DNA from: Schizochytrium sp. TIO01
Taxonomy: Eukaryota; Sar; Bigyra; Thraustochytrida; Thraustochytriidae
Reading direction: 5' to 3'
Length of the DNA stretch: 64,000 nucleotides
Assembly (NCBI GenBank): GCA_004764695.1
Contig: SMSO01000033.1
Span: 263,001 to 327,000, forward strand
Each line of letters opens with the position of its first letter. The stretch's first letter is position 1. Shown piece after piece: positions 1 through 10,607 of the stretch. The notes below the pieces were generated by a model. The model searched no databases. It was not told where the DNA came from and saw only the letters and a program-made list of their open reading frames with translations. The translations under genes were made by a program, and so were the position numbers.

Positions 1-695
1 TGATTACATGCAGTAGAGAGAGGTTGAAAGCAACTTAGGCCATATCGCTCATGTGTTTATTGCGCTACGCGAGTGCGTGGAGCTCGCCTGATTGCTTGCC
101 TGATTGCTTGGTCTTGATTGATCGGTTGAACGGCCCATCCATCGAATGATGGAGTCGTGGAGGCCATCGCCGTCGTTCATGACGACGGCGACGACCATGT
201 TGGCGAATGATTCATTGCTTCGTTTCTGCACACCCGCACATTTTAATATTTAGGACATTGTTTATTTATTTATTATTTGTTGTTTTATATATTTTGATAA
301 AATATTTCGCTGTTTTCAGGTTGTTTGTTGTTGATAATAAAAAACTCAAGTTGAAAACATTGAAGTTGAAAAGGGTACGAAGGCAATAGCAGTGCCTAGT
401 GCCTTCCTACTCCATGAAAGTTTTAACTAACTTACTTACTTACTTCAAGGCGAAGAAACCTGAGCGAATTGGAACCAGCCATGCCTGTCTGTCTGTCTTC
501 AGGATGTGCAGGTTTGTGCTGGTTTGACCAAAGCGTATGGCGCTGCGAATTGTACTGCTGGCCAAGGTAGGTTCTGCGTGGCCTCGGGTCTTCATGAGCT
601 GGCTCACGACAACCGAAAGGCCTTCGTTTCGCATATTTGTCTCTGCTGTCTTTTGTCTTTTCAATGATCGATCATGATCATCAAACGAAAAGGGG

Positions 696-727
<32 letters not shown>

Positions 728-2135
728 GTTAGCATAAAGTAAAGCACCAAATTACACAAAACCGTAACTTACTTTGACTTTGACTGACCAGCTTCGACTC
801 GCTTGAAATGTGCGGCTCCGGAGGGTTCTACTTCGCAGAAGTCTGAGATCGAAGTGCCTTCGAGCGATTGATTGAAGACGAGGCCTCCGATTTGCCTGAA
901 GTTGAGCATCTTGGACCAACGACGCTTCGACGGCAAACGCGAAGAACTGCAGAATTGGTCGGAACCCGAAGAACCACAAGTGAAGTAGAAAACAAACATC
1001 CAACAGATACTAATTAAGGAAGAGAGAGAACCGAAAAGAAAGAGAGAAAGCGGAAGAAAAGAAAAAAGAAAAGAAAACTTGGCGGCCCAAAAAAAGAAAA
1101 GAAAAGGAAAGAAAAGGAAAGAAAAGCAAAAGAAAAGAGAAACGGAGAGAAACGGGAAAGAATGACGAACTTGAGAACTAGGGAAAAGGAAAAAGGAGAA
1201 ACGAAGAAGAAGAAGAAGAAGAAGAAGAAGCGACCTTTATGTTTCTTCTTCTTCAACTTCTTCTTCAACTTCTTCTTCTTCAACTTCTTCTTCAACTTCT
1301 TCTTCTTCAACTTCTTCTTCTTCAACTTCTTCTTCTTCAACTTCTTCTTCTTCAACTTCTTCTTCTTCAACTTCTTCTTCTTCTTTCTCTACTAATCGAA
1401 AAGAAGAACAACAAGGAAAGGAGGGAAAGTAACAGAAAGAAACCTAAGAAGAAGAAGAAAGCAACACAACTTTGAAAAGAAAACAAAAAAAGGAAACAAA
1501 AAAAGAAAACAAAACCAAACAAAACAAAACAGAAAAACTGAATGAGTTCAATTGACGAAATAGAAGAGCAGAGGTCCCAAACTTCACCTTTACATTCTGC
1601 TAGCTAGCACTCCTTCGTCCCTACCCAGACACCAACGCAAACTGCACGGCTACACCTAGCAGGTCTCTCCGGTATTTACATACCAGCAAAGACGGCCTTA
1701 GACCCTGGCTTCTTCCGCACTGATCGACAGCACGAACTCGAAAAGCAACCAAGATTAACTTCGCGGAGGGGGCTGTGCACTCTTCCTTCTCCTTCATAAT
1801 ATCTCGTCCGACAAGTTCTCCTCGCGGGGTCGGGGCACAAGAGCCCAGTGCGGCTACAGCCCATCGATTGCTACGGTGTGCGTATTGAGGGGACTATACC
1901 CGCGAAGACGTACGGTATTACTATTTGCTAGACCTGAGAACGTAATTTCCATTGCACTGTGGCTCAACCCCAACGTTGGCTTCAAGTTCAACTTGAACTT
2001 CTTTGGGTTCAAGCTCACGATCATACCTCAAAAGGTTTTTGCGAGACGCCTGCCCAGAGGCCTGTTTGCTGCTGGTTGAAACCCACGTTGATGCACTTTT
2101 AATTAGGCTACGGGTGAGGACGTGGAGGAGGAATC
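1..2135. other. Gene-free leader region, purine and pyrimidine rich
   Basis: No reading frame here resembles a protein I recognise; all are short and of low complexity. The stretch holds A/G-rich tracts (for example AGAAA repeats near 695-722 and 1040-1200), a (GAA)n run followed by a TTC-rich minisatellite (1203-1386), and more A-rich sequence up to about 1530. The last 600 bp are ordinary mixed sequence and presumably include the promoter and 5' UTR of the gene starting at 2136. Confidence 0.6.
1203..1386. repeat. (GAA)n run followed by TTC/CAAC minisatellite
   Basis: A run of about nine GAA triplets (about 1203-1230) is followed within 12 bp by about 145 bp built from 12- and 15-bp units of the form (TTC)2-3 TTCAAC (1242-1386). 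The first part is purine-only and the second nearly pyrimidine-only on the same strand, so they are mutually complementary and could fold back. Translated frames through the array (NFFF, KKKL and similar) are artefacts of the repeat. Confidence 0.9.
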
Positions 2136-3395
2136 ATGGCCATGGACACAACGACGTTTACGCTTTCGCTTCCGCCAGTGGTAAGGCACAATGCGTACCT
2201 GACGGTTGTTGAGAAGGTTAGGGTGGCCAGTTCATGCTCACAAGTTTACGAGCAGATCTCACGAGGATTGAAGGGGTGGGCTCTGGTTGCAGAACTGCTT
2301 TCTCCAGAAGAAAAACATCTTTGGTTGAGACTTGCTAGTGAGGAGCAAAAGGACCTATTGGTGCGTTCACAACCCATCGATCAGGCGACCAAGAATGCAT
2401 ATATCATGTACAGATTCCTTGGCATGGAGGTGCGTTCAAGGATCTTTCAGTTCACAGTCTCGTACCCTGTGCTCTGGCCGGACGTCCTTGGGGTTGAGGA
2501 GCTTGTTCAGGCGAGCTATGGCTGGCGCGACTTCTGGTCGAGATTTTTGCATGGAACCACACGACTCAGCGCCTGGGCAAGTAGCCTTGAAGCGCACATC
2601 GCAGAAGTTGTCAAAACTAATCCGGCATTTCGAGAGATTTGCCAAATTGGAGAAGCCTATCTTGATGAAGAAGGCATGCCAGAACTGAAGGTCGAACTTT
2701 TGGAAAAAATCACTGCTGTCGTACTCGAGGTGATGCCACCGTTTTACCACGTCAAACGACATGAATTTGTAGATATTGATATGTCGCCCTTCCCGTTTGA
2801 CGAAGGATCTGATTGGGTCGATGAAAGTACGGTCAGTCTCCTATCCCATCTCAAGTCTGGTGAAGTGTCCCGAGCTGAGGTCTTTGGAGACCAAGAATAC
2901 TGGGATACCCTTCTTAAGGAAGCATTTGAAGACAACGACGCTGATAGTCAGCCCGGAAAACAGAATTTCCAGACTCAGGTTTTGAATATCGATGGCGAAG
3001 ATTATGATTCTGATTACGAACTCGATGATGATGCCAGTCATTATGATAATGCAAATCACGATGATGACGAACTCGAAGCAGATGATGACAATGACTATGA
3101 TTCTGATTTTATTGAGGATGAGGATGAAGATGAGCGGAGCTTCTATGAAGGGGTCTGGAGCAACGAAGACGAAGACAGTGAAATGTCCAGCGCTTCGGAT
3201 GTAAATGAATACCGTGCAAAACACCTTCATGACTTTTCAATGGAGCCTGCTTCTTTTTTGGGCAATTCTAATATAGACGCTGCAGAACACCCAGGCTATC
3301 AGCCGCACCCCTTCTATCGATTTCCCGTCGATTTCTTTGAGAACCCGATTACGCAGATTCTTCATGCAGCCAATATGATGGAGGAAGATGATTAA
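2136..3395 (+). CDS. Hypothetical protein with acidic C-terminal region
   Basis: An intact 419-codon frame with normal, non-repetitive composition in its first two thirds. It starts at an ATG with a second in-frame ATG two codons later. Residues 1-280 look globular, with many Trp/Phe/Leu helices; I do not recognise the family. Residues about 285-350 are a long Asp/Glu-rich stretch with DDD/DED clusters. The last 40 residues return to aromatic, Pro-rich sequence and end in EEDD. Acidic tails of this kind occur in nuclear and chaperone proteins, but that is only an analogy. An AATAAA lies about 260 bp downstream. The next gene, on the same strand, starts 1.1 kb later. I am confident it is coding and have no basis for a function. 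Confidence 0.75.
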   Translation: MAMDTTTFTLSLPPVVRHNAYLTVVEKVRVASSCSQVYEQISRGLKGWALVAELLSPEEKHLWLRLASEEQKDLLVRSQPIDQATKNAYIMYRFLGMEVRSRIFQFTVSYPVLWPDVLGVEELVQASYGWRDFWSRFLHGTTRLSAWASSLEAHIAEVVKTNPAFREICQIGEAYLDEEGMPELKVELLEKITAVVLEVMPPFYHVKRHEFVDIDMSPFPFDEGSDWVDESTVSLLSHLKSGEVSRAEVFGDQEYWDTLLKEAFEDNDADSQPGKQNFQTQVLNIDGEDYDSDYELDDDASHYDNANHDDDELEADDDNDYDSDFIEDEDEDERSFYEGVWSNEDEDSEMSSASDVNEYRAKHLHDFSMEPASFLGNSNIDAAEHPGYQPHPFYRFPVDFFENPITQILHAANMMEEDD

Positions 3396-4473
3396 GATCC
3401 AGAATACCACTGGAAGATCTTTAATCGGTTTGATCTTTATGAGAAATATAGAGGTCGTAAAGACATTGCTTGTCAACTTGCCACCTTCACTTAATTTACT
3501 TCGACTCTTCTTCACTGGTTTTCACCTCTACTATCTGTGACTTAGAAATGACTTGTAGCCCTCGATACTCACGAACTGAAATGTAACACTACTGGCCTAA
3601 CCTTCTACAGGAGAAAACAAAGACTGACAGCAGCCCTTTGAAAACACTTTTTCAATAAAGCAATACTATAATAGCCTACATAATGCCTGAATTGACTTTT
3701 TCACTAGTTCTCATCATCTTTTTTCCCAATTACTTGAAGGATTCGAAAGTAAGAACGAACCTAAATTGCATGTCATGCAAAGTTTTGTGCGGAGCTAACT
3801 TGAAGAGACCTCGTGAAATGCCAACCTCCTCAGCCCCAGCCTCCAGAAAGCCAGATTTATGCGACAGCACCTACCTCACCATCCCGCTTCATAAACTCGT
3901 CGCGATTGGGCTAAACGTAACGCGCCAAGAAATTAAAAAAATGAAAAATAAAGAGTCAATGAAAACAAAAAATAAAGAGCTCCAGGAACTACGGCCCTCC
4001 TATCCAACTCCATAGCAGTGATAAGTACTGAGGGTATGGTATCAAAGAGAAAAACAATGGCCAGCTCCGAACTCTTGCTCCTCCGCTCACACAATTCGCT
4101 ATCGCAGCCCTCCGACCTCGACCACGGGGCCGGCAGAGTAGCCACGGGCCGCGTGGTGCTCCAATAGCCAGGTCCTGCGGCTACGCGGCCTTTGTGGGAG
4201 CTACAGCGGGTTGATTAGTAGTGTCGCCGCTAGTGCTGCTCCCCATCCGTGGCTCCAAATCTCTTTAGGCTCTAGCTTTCGTGTTGCTCTTGCCCTGCTG
4301 CATTTTCGTCACGAAGTTAACCATTTCCGTTTTCAGCATCAAGCTCTGCCTCATAAACATTTCTTCTCATTAAATTCGGGCTAGAAAAGCAAACATCCCA
4401 TAGTTTGAGGGTCACATCCTGAAAGTCTCTTGAACTTTAGAGTCAAGTTTAAATCCAAAATCAAACACACGCC
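3396..4473. other. Intergenic region
   Basis: About 1.1 kb between two plus-strand genes. It holds a plausible poly(A) signal for the upstream gene and presumably the promoter of the downstream one. The short frames in it have no recognisable content. Confidence 0.6.
3654..3659 (+). terminator. Candidate poly(A) signal AATAAA
   Basis: A canonical AATAAA lies about 260 bp past the stop at 3395 on the same strand. No transcript evidence is available. Confidence 0.35.
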
Positions 4474-7400
4474 ATGTGGTCTCTAAACAATGCCTTGCAT
4501 GGGTCTTTACCCTCAGTGAACATGAATAACGTATGGAGTAACATCAAAAATTTGGGCGAGGATAATTCTGCTCGGCGCGAAGAAAAGACAACTGATCATG
4601 AAAATAATGATCGAAATGGTGAGGACGGTAGTGAAGACCAGCTGGAGATTTTCGACAATATTCGCCGTGATGAAGAAATCGATCTGGACGAAATCGATGG
4701 TGTTGAAGGCATTGATGATGATGACGATCAGTTTTCTACTGAGGCAGCTCGCTGGGCAGCCGATAACGGACTGGAACGATCCTTTGCTAAGTACTACAAA
4801 CTCGCGAAAGACCGACCTCCAGAGGATATCAAAGACCTTGCCCGGATCCGAAACTGGCGAGTACGCTTGCGCAGTATTCGTTATAAAAATCATGGTGAGC
4901 TCGGTGATTTCTTTGTTTCTTTTAATTTTGGGTGGAACTTTAAGCTTAGCAAGAAATTCGTCCGTGTCAAGGCCTCCGCACAAAATAAAAAGGTTGATAA
5001 AAACGGACGTACCATTGAGAAGAAGCGAAAGTGGAGGTGGGTGAAAACAGGTACACGAGGTGTCTGCAAGTACACGCAAGTGCGCAAAGATGTTGAGAAG
5101 GGCAAGTTTGTACAGTTTGACGATTCCATTGAATTTGACTGGACCGGATCATATTTTGAACTTTACACTAAGGTCTTGCATGTAGAAGTGTGGATCTGGC
5201 ACCCACTTAGTCCGAACGAGTTTTTAGGCAAAGCCGAAAAATCCCTTCATCGCATAGCCTCCGGCGAAATGAACATGAGTGGCCCAGAGTGGGAAATTAA
5301 GACGCAAATTCACAGAAGGGGCCGCAGAGAGGAAACCGTGTTAGGGGCTTTAGAGTTCCAGTGCATTTTCCAGGAAGTGTTGTCCTATAATATTAAATTC
5401 CAGAACTGGGTTGCTCAATTTCGTCCTTGGCATATTCGAGCCCAGCCACCGGAGGGTGAGGAGGACTACCTGTATCCTTATGCTGTCTTCCGTCTACACT
5501 CTGCAGTTAACCCAATGCGCAAGGTTAGTTCTCGTTCCAAAGAGTTGCGTATCAAAGATGATGACAAGAATGTCAAAATAGATCTAGGAGATGTAGCATC
5601 ATTAAATTTTGTGGGAACTCGGCTCGGTCTCGAGGAAGGTATGCTCTTCGTCGACCTGTACCACAATCGATTTAACCCTTTTAAAAACGACATGATCGGT
5701 GGTGCTCGTATTCCACTCACAAGCATTGTTGAGAACGGGTTCCTATCTTCGAAGCTTCGCTGGTTTCAACCAGAGAATGCCATGGCTCAATTGCACCATG
5801 CTATGACATGCTCTGGTGACGACTTTGATCAACGCACTGGAAGTAATCGGAAGCTCCAGAAAGTTGGTCAAATTTATGGCACTGTCGACATCGATGCTGA
5901 CGAGTCTTATGTTTGGCAAGAGCTCCTTAAAGACCCTATTGGTATCTTCAGTGGCCGCCCTCCTGCACGTCTCCACCGCGAGTTTGCGCAGCTTGGCGAG
6001 CTAGACCCACCTGAACTTCGTGACTACCCGCCGTACAACCACTCATACCTCGCCATCAACATTATTGCTGCTCGTGAACTAATTGGTGCTGATGCGAATG
6101 GTCTGTCAGACCCGTACGCGACAGTTGAATGGGCTGGTCAGCGGCTGAAGACCCGGACCATCAACGAGACCTTGAACCCATATTTTGATGAGGTGCTTTA
6201 CTTTCAAATACGTTCCTTCGAAGAGCTGGTGACGAGTGAAGAGCTTGCTGAATCGCCATATGTGCGAATCACTTTGTGGGATGCAGATGAAGCAGGCTCG
6301 AGCGACTTATTGGGGTCAACAAAGCTTTATCTACATTGGATTACTGGAACTTGTGCAGAGCCTTCACGTGGAGAAGCTCGCGTGCCACAACAACATACGA
6401 TTACAGTGCAACGACGCAAACCGAATACATGGGGTGGGGGTCTCGGTCGCTTACGAGAGGACGAGATTCGAACGCGTATCTTTTCGGATGAGTTGAAGCT
6501 TTCAGGCTTGCCACCTGGCATAGATTCGTTTGTCAAAGTGAAGGCGTGGTTTCGTGCACCACAAGATGGCGATCTCAAAGAACCTAACATCGCCACACGT
6601 AAAGCAAATGGAACAGACTTGCTCCTTCTTCCCGACATGAAAGAATGTGAAAAGATGATGCTCCTACAGTGTCTATGCGATAATCGCACAACTGACGATC
6701 AGGCTAGACGCGGCTTATGTGAGGAGAGCCGCTTCGGACATCGCTGTCGTCGCCTCATTGAGTTAGAACAGAATCTCAATAAATTTCCGTCTGCCGCAAA
6801 TCTGATGCGCCTCATGTATAACCAATTTCAGATTCATGACATGCTTGCAGTCAATCAATACAAGGAATATCACTTTCTCCCAACATACTTACAACCAATG
6901 TCCCCTCCAAAATCCATGATTGCGGACGAAAGTGAAGCCCAGTACCTTGCAATTCGCACCTCTAGCAAGCCAAACCTCCTCTTTCGAGCCGCTCAGCTCG
7001 TGCGCTCTATTGAATTCAAAAATGCTGATGGTAATTTATTCGATGGTGCTGTTAATATTCACGCTGCAACGTGGATGTCTCCAGACTTTTTTCTGAGCAT
7101 GAAAAAGGGCGATATCAAGGCCCACTGCCTGCTATTGGCGAACCTTTTTCTCGGTCTTTCTGCAGATGCGTATGTATGCCTTGGCTGGGCTGAGCGTCGC
7201 AACAAGAAGGTGGATCTCTCCCTAACAATGGAACGTCGCCCAAGTGACGTTGAAGACTCCGAGCAGCCTGAAGAGCCTGAAATTGAACTTTTGCCTCACA
7301 TGTGGGTTATGACACGTGAAAGTGATAACACAGCATGTATTCGAAAGAGGATGCGGAATAGGGATGCATTTGCAGCTGGAGACATGGATGCAGGCACGAA

Positions 7401-8850
7401 CTCAGACATTGATCCATCACAAAGCGATATTGCTTCCTTGAACACAAATGGCGGAGCTGTTAAATTCTGGGAGGTGTCTCGCGGCGCATACTATGCGCCT
7501 TTACCTAGCCGATGGCAAGGCCAAAATGACGAAAAGCTTCTGCAGGATGCCAAACGACTTCGACCTCAAGCTGCAGTGAAGCAACGTACGCACAATGGAA
7601 AGGAGGCGATGAATTATGGCACTCAATCAGAAGCTGACGAAATTGGCGTACATCGAAATGTACGTATGCTTGATGAAGAGGATCTTGTGGGTGCTGAGCG
7701 GGAACTAGAGATGACCCCTGTACATGAGCTTCGGGATCAATTTGTTCCAGTGGACGAGATATTTGAGCTAAGTTATGGTGCTGATGGATTTGCAGAGCCT
7801 ACGCACAGGTTTACGATGGAGCATAAACCTATGCATGGCTCAATGCATAAATTCAACAACAGTGAGGCAGACGAAACAGTAAGAAATGGGACTATGGGAG
7901 ATCTTGACGGCTTAGAGGACTCCAATGTTCCCTACAATCCAGAAGTTGCTCTTGACTCTCTTCCCAAGGAGCGCCGCCAGTTCATTATCGAACATCGAAA
8001 ACGAGCAAAGATGGCGTTGCGCTACTTAGATACTTTAAAAGACTGGCCTCAGGTCAGGGCGATGCCCTATCGCAAGTTAGCTTGCGTGTTCAACCACCAA
8101 AATCTCTGGGTGAATATTCAAAATGTAGAAGACCCACGGGCAATGACGTTTGAGATTGAAGAAGGCGAGCATTGCGGCTGGCTTCCTGTTCTTGACGTCA
8201 AGCCTGGTACTCAGTACTCTGGAATTACGCCGCATTACCCGCTCCGCACCCTTGGTCCAAAGCTCACTGAAGAAAAGGTGTCAGAGCTTCAGAGCAGCGT
8301 CATTCACGAAGTGCAGTCTGGAATTGAAAACTACCGAGACACATATAATGTGGGAACTCGATTCGCTGAAGTCTCCTCAGGCTTGCCACGTAAGATTCGC
8401 GAAGTTCTGGAGGCAAAACACGAGCTTGATATGACCGACAAAATCTATAAGAACGGGTGGATTCCTGATCCTAGTGGAAACGGGGGCGGTGGTTGGGAAA
8501 GCAGCTCTCTTGGAGGCCAGCGTTCCCAGACGTTTCTTAAGGAGTTTCGTACTCTGCAGAGCTCATGTCCTGCTGGTTTCAAGGCAAGAATTAACTTTGT
8601 GAAGCTGAATACATCTGACGCAAAGGAGGTTCGACGTGTAATTCTTCGGCGTCGAACTGTGGATTCATCAAATCAAAAGCTTTCACGTCAACTTTTCGAG
8701 GAAGCTCATGATGGTAAGGAAACCTTTGCAATCGGAGTGAAAGTCATTGCCTTTCCGAGTGCTGTGTGTGTAATTCATGTCGGTCTCATGGTGGTCTATC
8801 CTGATACCCGAAGGGTGCAACAAGTGCCTAAGACTCGTCAGGACTCTTGA
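4474..8850 (+). CDS. CEP76/CC2D2A-family multi-C2 protein with transglutaminase-like domain
   Basis: A 1458-residue intronless protein. Residues 1-90 are acidic and low complexity. C2-like beta-sandwich regions follow at about 135-260 and 330-430. The clearest C2 is at about 520-650, with the typical LSDPYATVEW and TLNPYFDEVLYF motifs. At about 875-950 is a transglutaminase-like (TGL) segment (LLLANLFLGLSADAYVCLGW, then HMWVMTRE). FWEVSRGAYY follows near 995, and a C-terminal block at about 1195-1240 reads CVFNHQNLWVNIQ, then GWLPVLD. As I recall the families, this order and these motifs match CEP76 and CC2D2A, centriole and transition-zone proteins whose TGL domain is catalytically dead. Here too the position where a TGL Cys is expected (GDIKAH) carries Ile. 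It probably acts in basal-body or ciliary-gate assembly. The family call is good; which member it corresponds to is uncertain. Confidence 0.8.
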   Translation: MWSLNNALHGSLPSVNMNNVWSNIKNLGEDNSARREEKTTDHENNDRNGEDGSEDQLEIFDNIRRDEEIDLDEIDGVEGIDDDDDQFSTEAARWAADNGLERSFAKYYKLAKDRPPEDIKDLARIRNWRVRLRSIRYKNHGELGDFFVSFNFGWNFKLSKKFVRVKASAQNKKVDKNGRTIEKKRKWRWVKTGTRGVCKYTQVRKDVEKGKFVQFDDSIEFDWTGSYFELYTKVLHVEVWIWHPLSPNEFLGKAEKSLHRIASGEMNMSGPEWEIKTQIHRRGRREETVLGALEFQCIFQEVLSYNIKFQNWVAQFRPWHIRAQPPEGEEDYLYPYAVFRLHSAVNPMRKVSSRSKELRIKDDDKNVKIDLGDVASLNFVGTRLGLEEGMLFVDLYHNRFNPFKNDMIGGARIPLTSIVENGFLSSKLRWFQPENAMAQLHHAMTCSGDDFDQRTGSNRKLQKVGQIYGTVDIDADESYVWQELLKDPIGIFSGRPPARLHREFAQLGELDPPELRDYPPYNHSYLAINIIAARELIGADANGLSDPYATVEWAGQRLKTRTINETLNPYFDEVLYFQIRSFEELVTSEELAESPYVRITLWDADEAGSSDLLGSTKLYLHWITGTCAEPSRGEARVPQQHTITVQRRKPNTWGGGLGRLREDEIRTRIFSDELKLSGLPPGIDSFVKVKAWFRAPQDGDLKEPNIATRKANGTDLLLLPDMKECEKMMLLQCLCDNRTTDDQARRGLCEESRFGHRCRRLIELEQNLNKFPSAANLMRLMYNQFQIHDMLAVNQYKEYHFLPTYLQPMSPPKSMIADESEAQYLAIRTSSKPNLLFRAAQLVRSIEFKNADGNLFDGAVNIHAATWMSPDFFLSMKKGDIKAHCLLLANLFLGLSADAYVCLGWAERRNKKVDLSLTMERRPSDVEDSEQPEEPEIELLPHMWVMTRESDNTACIRKRMRNRDAFAAGDMDAGTNSDIDPSQSDIASLNTNGGAVKFWEVSRGAYYAPLPSRWQGQNDEKLLQDAKRLRPQAAVKQRTHNGKEAMNYGTQSEADEIGVHRNVRMLDEEDLVGAERELEMTPVHELRDQFVPVDEIFELSYGADGFAEPTHRFTMEHKPMHGSMHKFNNSEADETVRNGTMGDLDGLEDSNVPYNPEVALDSLPKERRQFIIEHRKRAKMALRYLDTLKDWPQVRAMPYRKLACVFNHQNLWVNIQNVEDPRAMTFEIEEGEHCGWLPVLDVKPGTQYSGITPHYPLRTLGPKLTEEKVSELQSSVIHEVQSGIENYRDTYNVGTRFAEVSSGLPRKIREVLEAKHELDMTDKIYKNGWIPDPSGNGGGGWESSSLGGQRSQTFLKEFRTLQSSCPAGFKARINFVKLNTSDAKEVRRVILRRRTVDSSNQKLSRQLFEEAHDGKETFAIGVKVIAFPSAVCVIHVGLMVVYPDTRRVQQVPKTRQDS

Positions 8851-10016
8851 ATGTGATCGTATGGTTTATTCTGAAGGCTTTGTTCGTGTTATCTTATTAA
8901 AGAATATTAATGATTTCGTACTATGTGCTTTACTACACACAAAAAAGATAGCTTGATGCACTCATTGTTTTGGAAATGTTCATAACTTGTTGTGACTCGT
9001 TTATTCCGAGAGAACAACAATGTACAAGTCCATAAGACAAAGGTCAATAAGAGAAAGGAATGAACAACACACGACGCTTGGGAATTCGGAATGGTAGATT
9101 TGTGCAACCCATAGAGAAATCACAGCGTTTCTCTTATTATGAATGCCTATAGCTGCAGAATCAAATGGAAAATGAATACCTTGTGAGAATCTTTAAGGTT
9201 GAGAGAAAGGTGAGGAATCATATGTATTGTAGTTGAAAACTAAGTTTCTTTGTTTTGTTTTTGTATTTTTGCACGTAGGGGGGAGGGTGTATGAGTGAGA
9301 GTAAGAGGAAAAGAGGGATCGATTTGCTGTATGCTCTTCTTGGAATAAAAAAAAGACAAAAAAAAGATTGTCTTGCATATTTCCCACAGGGCAAAACATG
9401 CATATAGATTTCCAAGCAGAGAAAAATTAGGGTTGAGCTGGAGTTGGTGAATGTATTGATAATCAAAGACACTAAATGATAGACAAGCTGATGGCAACCT
9501 AGTCAGCAAAAGTAGGCTTCATTCCGTCTGAAGGAAGCCCTGCACAAGAATCAACCAAACCTGCAGTTAGGAGATCAACTGAAATGACAGCATCACAAGT
9601 CATATTGACAATCTGCAGGCTAGTGGATCCCATTAGTAGGGCCTAGCATGTGGACAAAGGACGCGATCCGAGGGGGGCGACGAGGGGCGGCTCCGAGTGA
9701 GACCAATACACTCGGAACTCACGCCTTCGCGAGCATATCTGTTCGATAAAGAGGCTTGTGTTGCGGACCCTCCATTAGGAGCAGGCAGAGTTGAAGGTAA
9801 GTGAATGTGTAAGTAAGTAGGTAAGTAGGTACGTTAGAAAGAAAAGTCTGATAGCGAGGATGGCGCTCTTGTCAACAACCAGGATTTTTCACTTCAGCAG
9901 GATGGATATAGATTCTTCATTGCCAAGAGTCATGATGCCATTGATTTTGGCTTTGGTAAGGAAGAGCGCCTCGTCTGTATTTAGTAAGCTGGTTGCCCGT
10001 CTCGGCATCGAGTAGT
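8851..10016. other. Convergent intergenic region
   Basis: About 1.2 kb between the 3' ends of the CEP76/CC2D2A-like gene (plus) and the proteasome gene (minus). An ATTAAA at 8896-8901 could serve the plus-strand gene. Near 9798-9830 is a short GTAAGTAGGTA-type repeat. I see no gene or recognisable RNA. Confidence 0.5.
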
Positions 10017-10607
10017 TTACGGCTCAATGATTTCGGGCTCTTGCTTTCCGTTGGTGTCGATAACAATGAGCTTGTACTTGGTGCTGTTGATGATAAAGCG
10101 TGCCCTCAGCTGCTCAATGCAAAGAAGGATAAGCTCGCGTGCCTCCTCGCGGGTCATGTTCTTCTTCCAGTGCTTGTCCATAACAGAGAGCGAGAAGTAT
10201 CCACAGTATCCTTGGGCAGTGTAGTCCACCTTGGCCATGGTGCCGAGGTAGTCGAGGTAGTACATGGCGGGACCCTCGTGGTCCACACCTGCGAGGATGG
10301 AGTTGGCCTGGTGGGCTCCTCCTCGGGCTCGAATTGCGCGGGCAAGTTCGTTGCGAATGAAGTGTGCTGCAGCGTGGTTGGACATTTCAAGGCCAGTACG
10401 AAGCGAGGTCAAGGCAAAGTTCTTCGCCACGTACTCGGTGAACTGGACGCGGGAGCTCTGCTCGCCTCCGCAGGCAAGGACCTTACGATCATCAATCATG
10501 ACGGCTTTGTCCTCATCATGTTTAAGGCTAAAGATAGAGCGGTTCGAAGTCATGTCTGTCAAAACCATGACGAAGTCCTTGCCGGTGACGCCAAGAACAA
10601 TGTCCAT
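10017..10607 (-). CDS. PSMB2: Proteasome subunit beta type-2
   Basis: A 196-residue intronless protein, the usual length for the beta-4/PSMB2 subunit of the 20S core. It begins directly at the mature fold (MDIVLGVTGKDFVMVLTD) without a cleaved propeptide or catalytic Thr1, as expected for this non-catalytic, non-processed subunit. Family marks include LSLKHD-like strand 2, VQFTEYVAKNF, an N-terminal-helix region with FIRNELARAIR, the HEGPAMYYLDYLGTMAKVDY segment, GYCGYFSLSVMDKHW, and a C-terminal helix with RFIINSTKY. The product assembles into the structural beta ring. It lies head-to-head with the NTAN1-like gene, about 2.4 kb away. The call is firm. Confidence 0.95.
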   Translation of the reverse strand: MDIVLGVTGKDFVMVLTDMTSNRSIFSLKHDEDKAVMIDDRKVLACGGEQSSRVQFTEYVAKNFALTSLRTGLEMSNHAAAHFIRNELARAIRARGGAHQANSILAGVDHEGPAMYYLDYLGTMAKVDYTAQGYCGYFSLSVMDKHWKKNMTREEARELILLCIEQLRARFIINSTKYKLIVIDTNGKQEPEIIEP

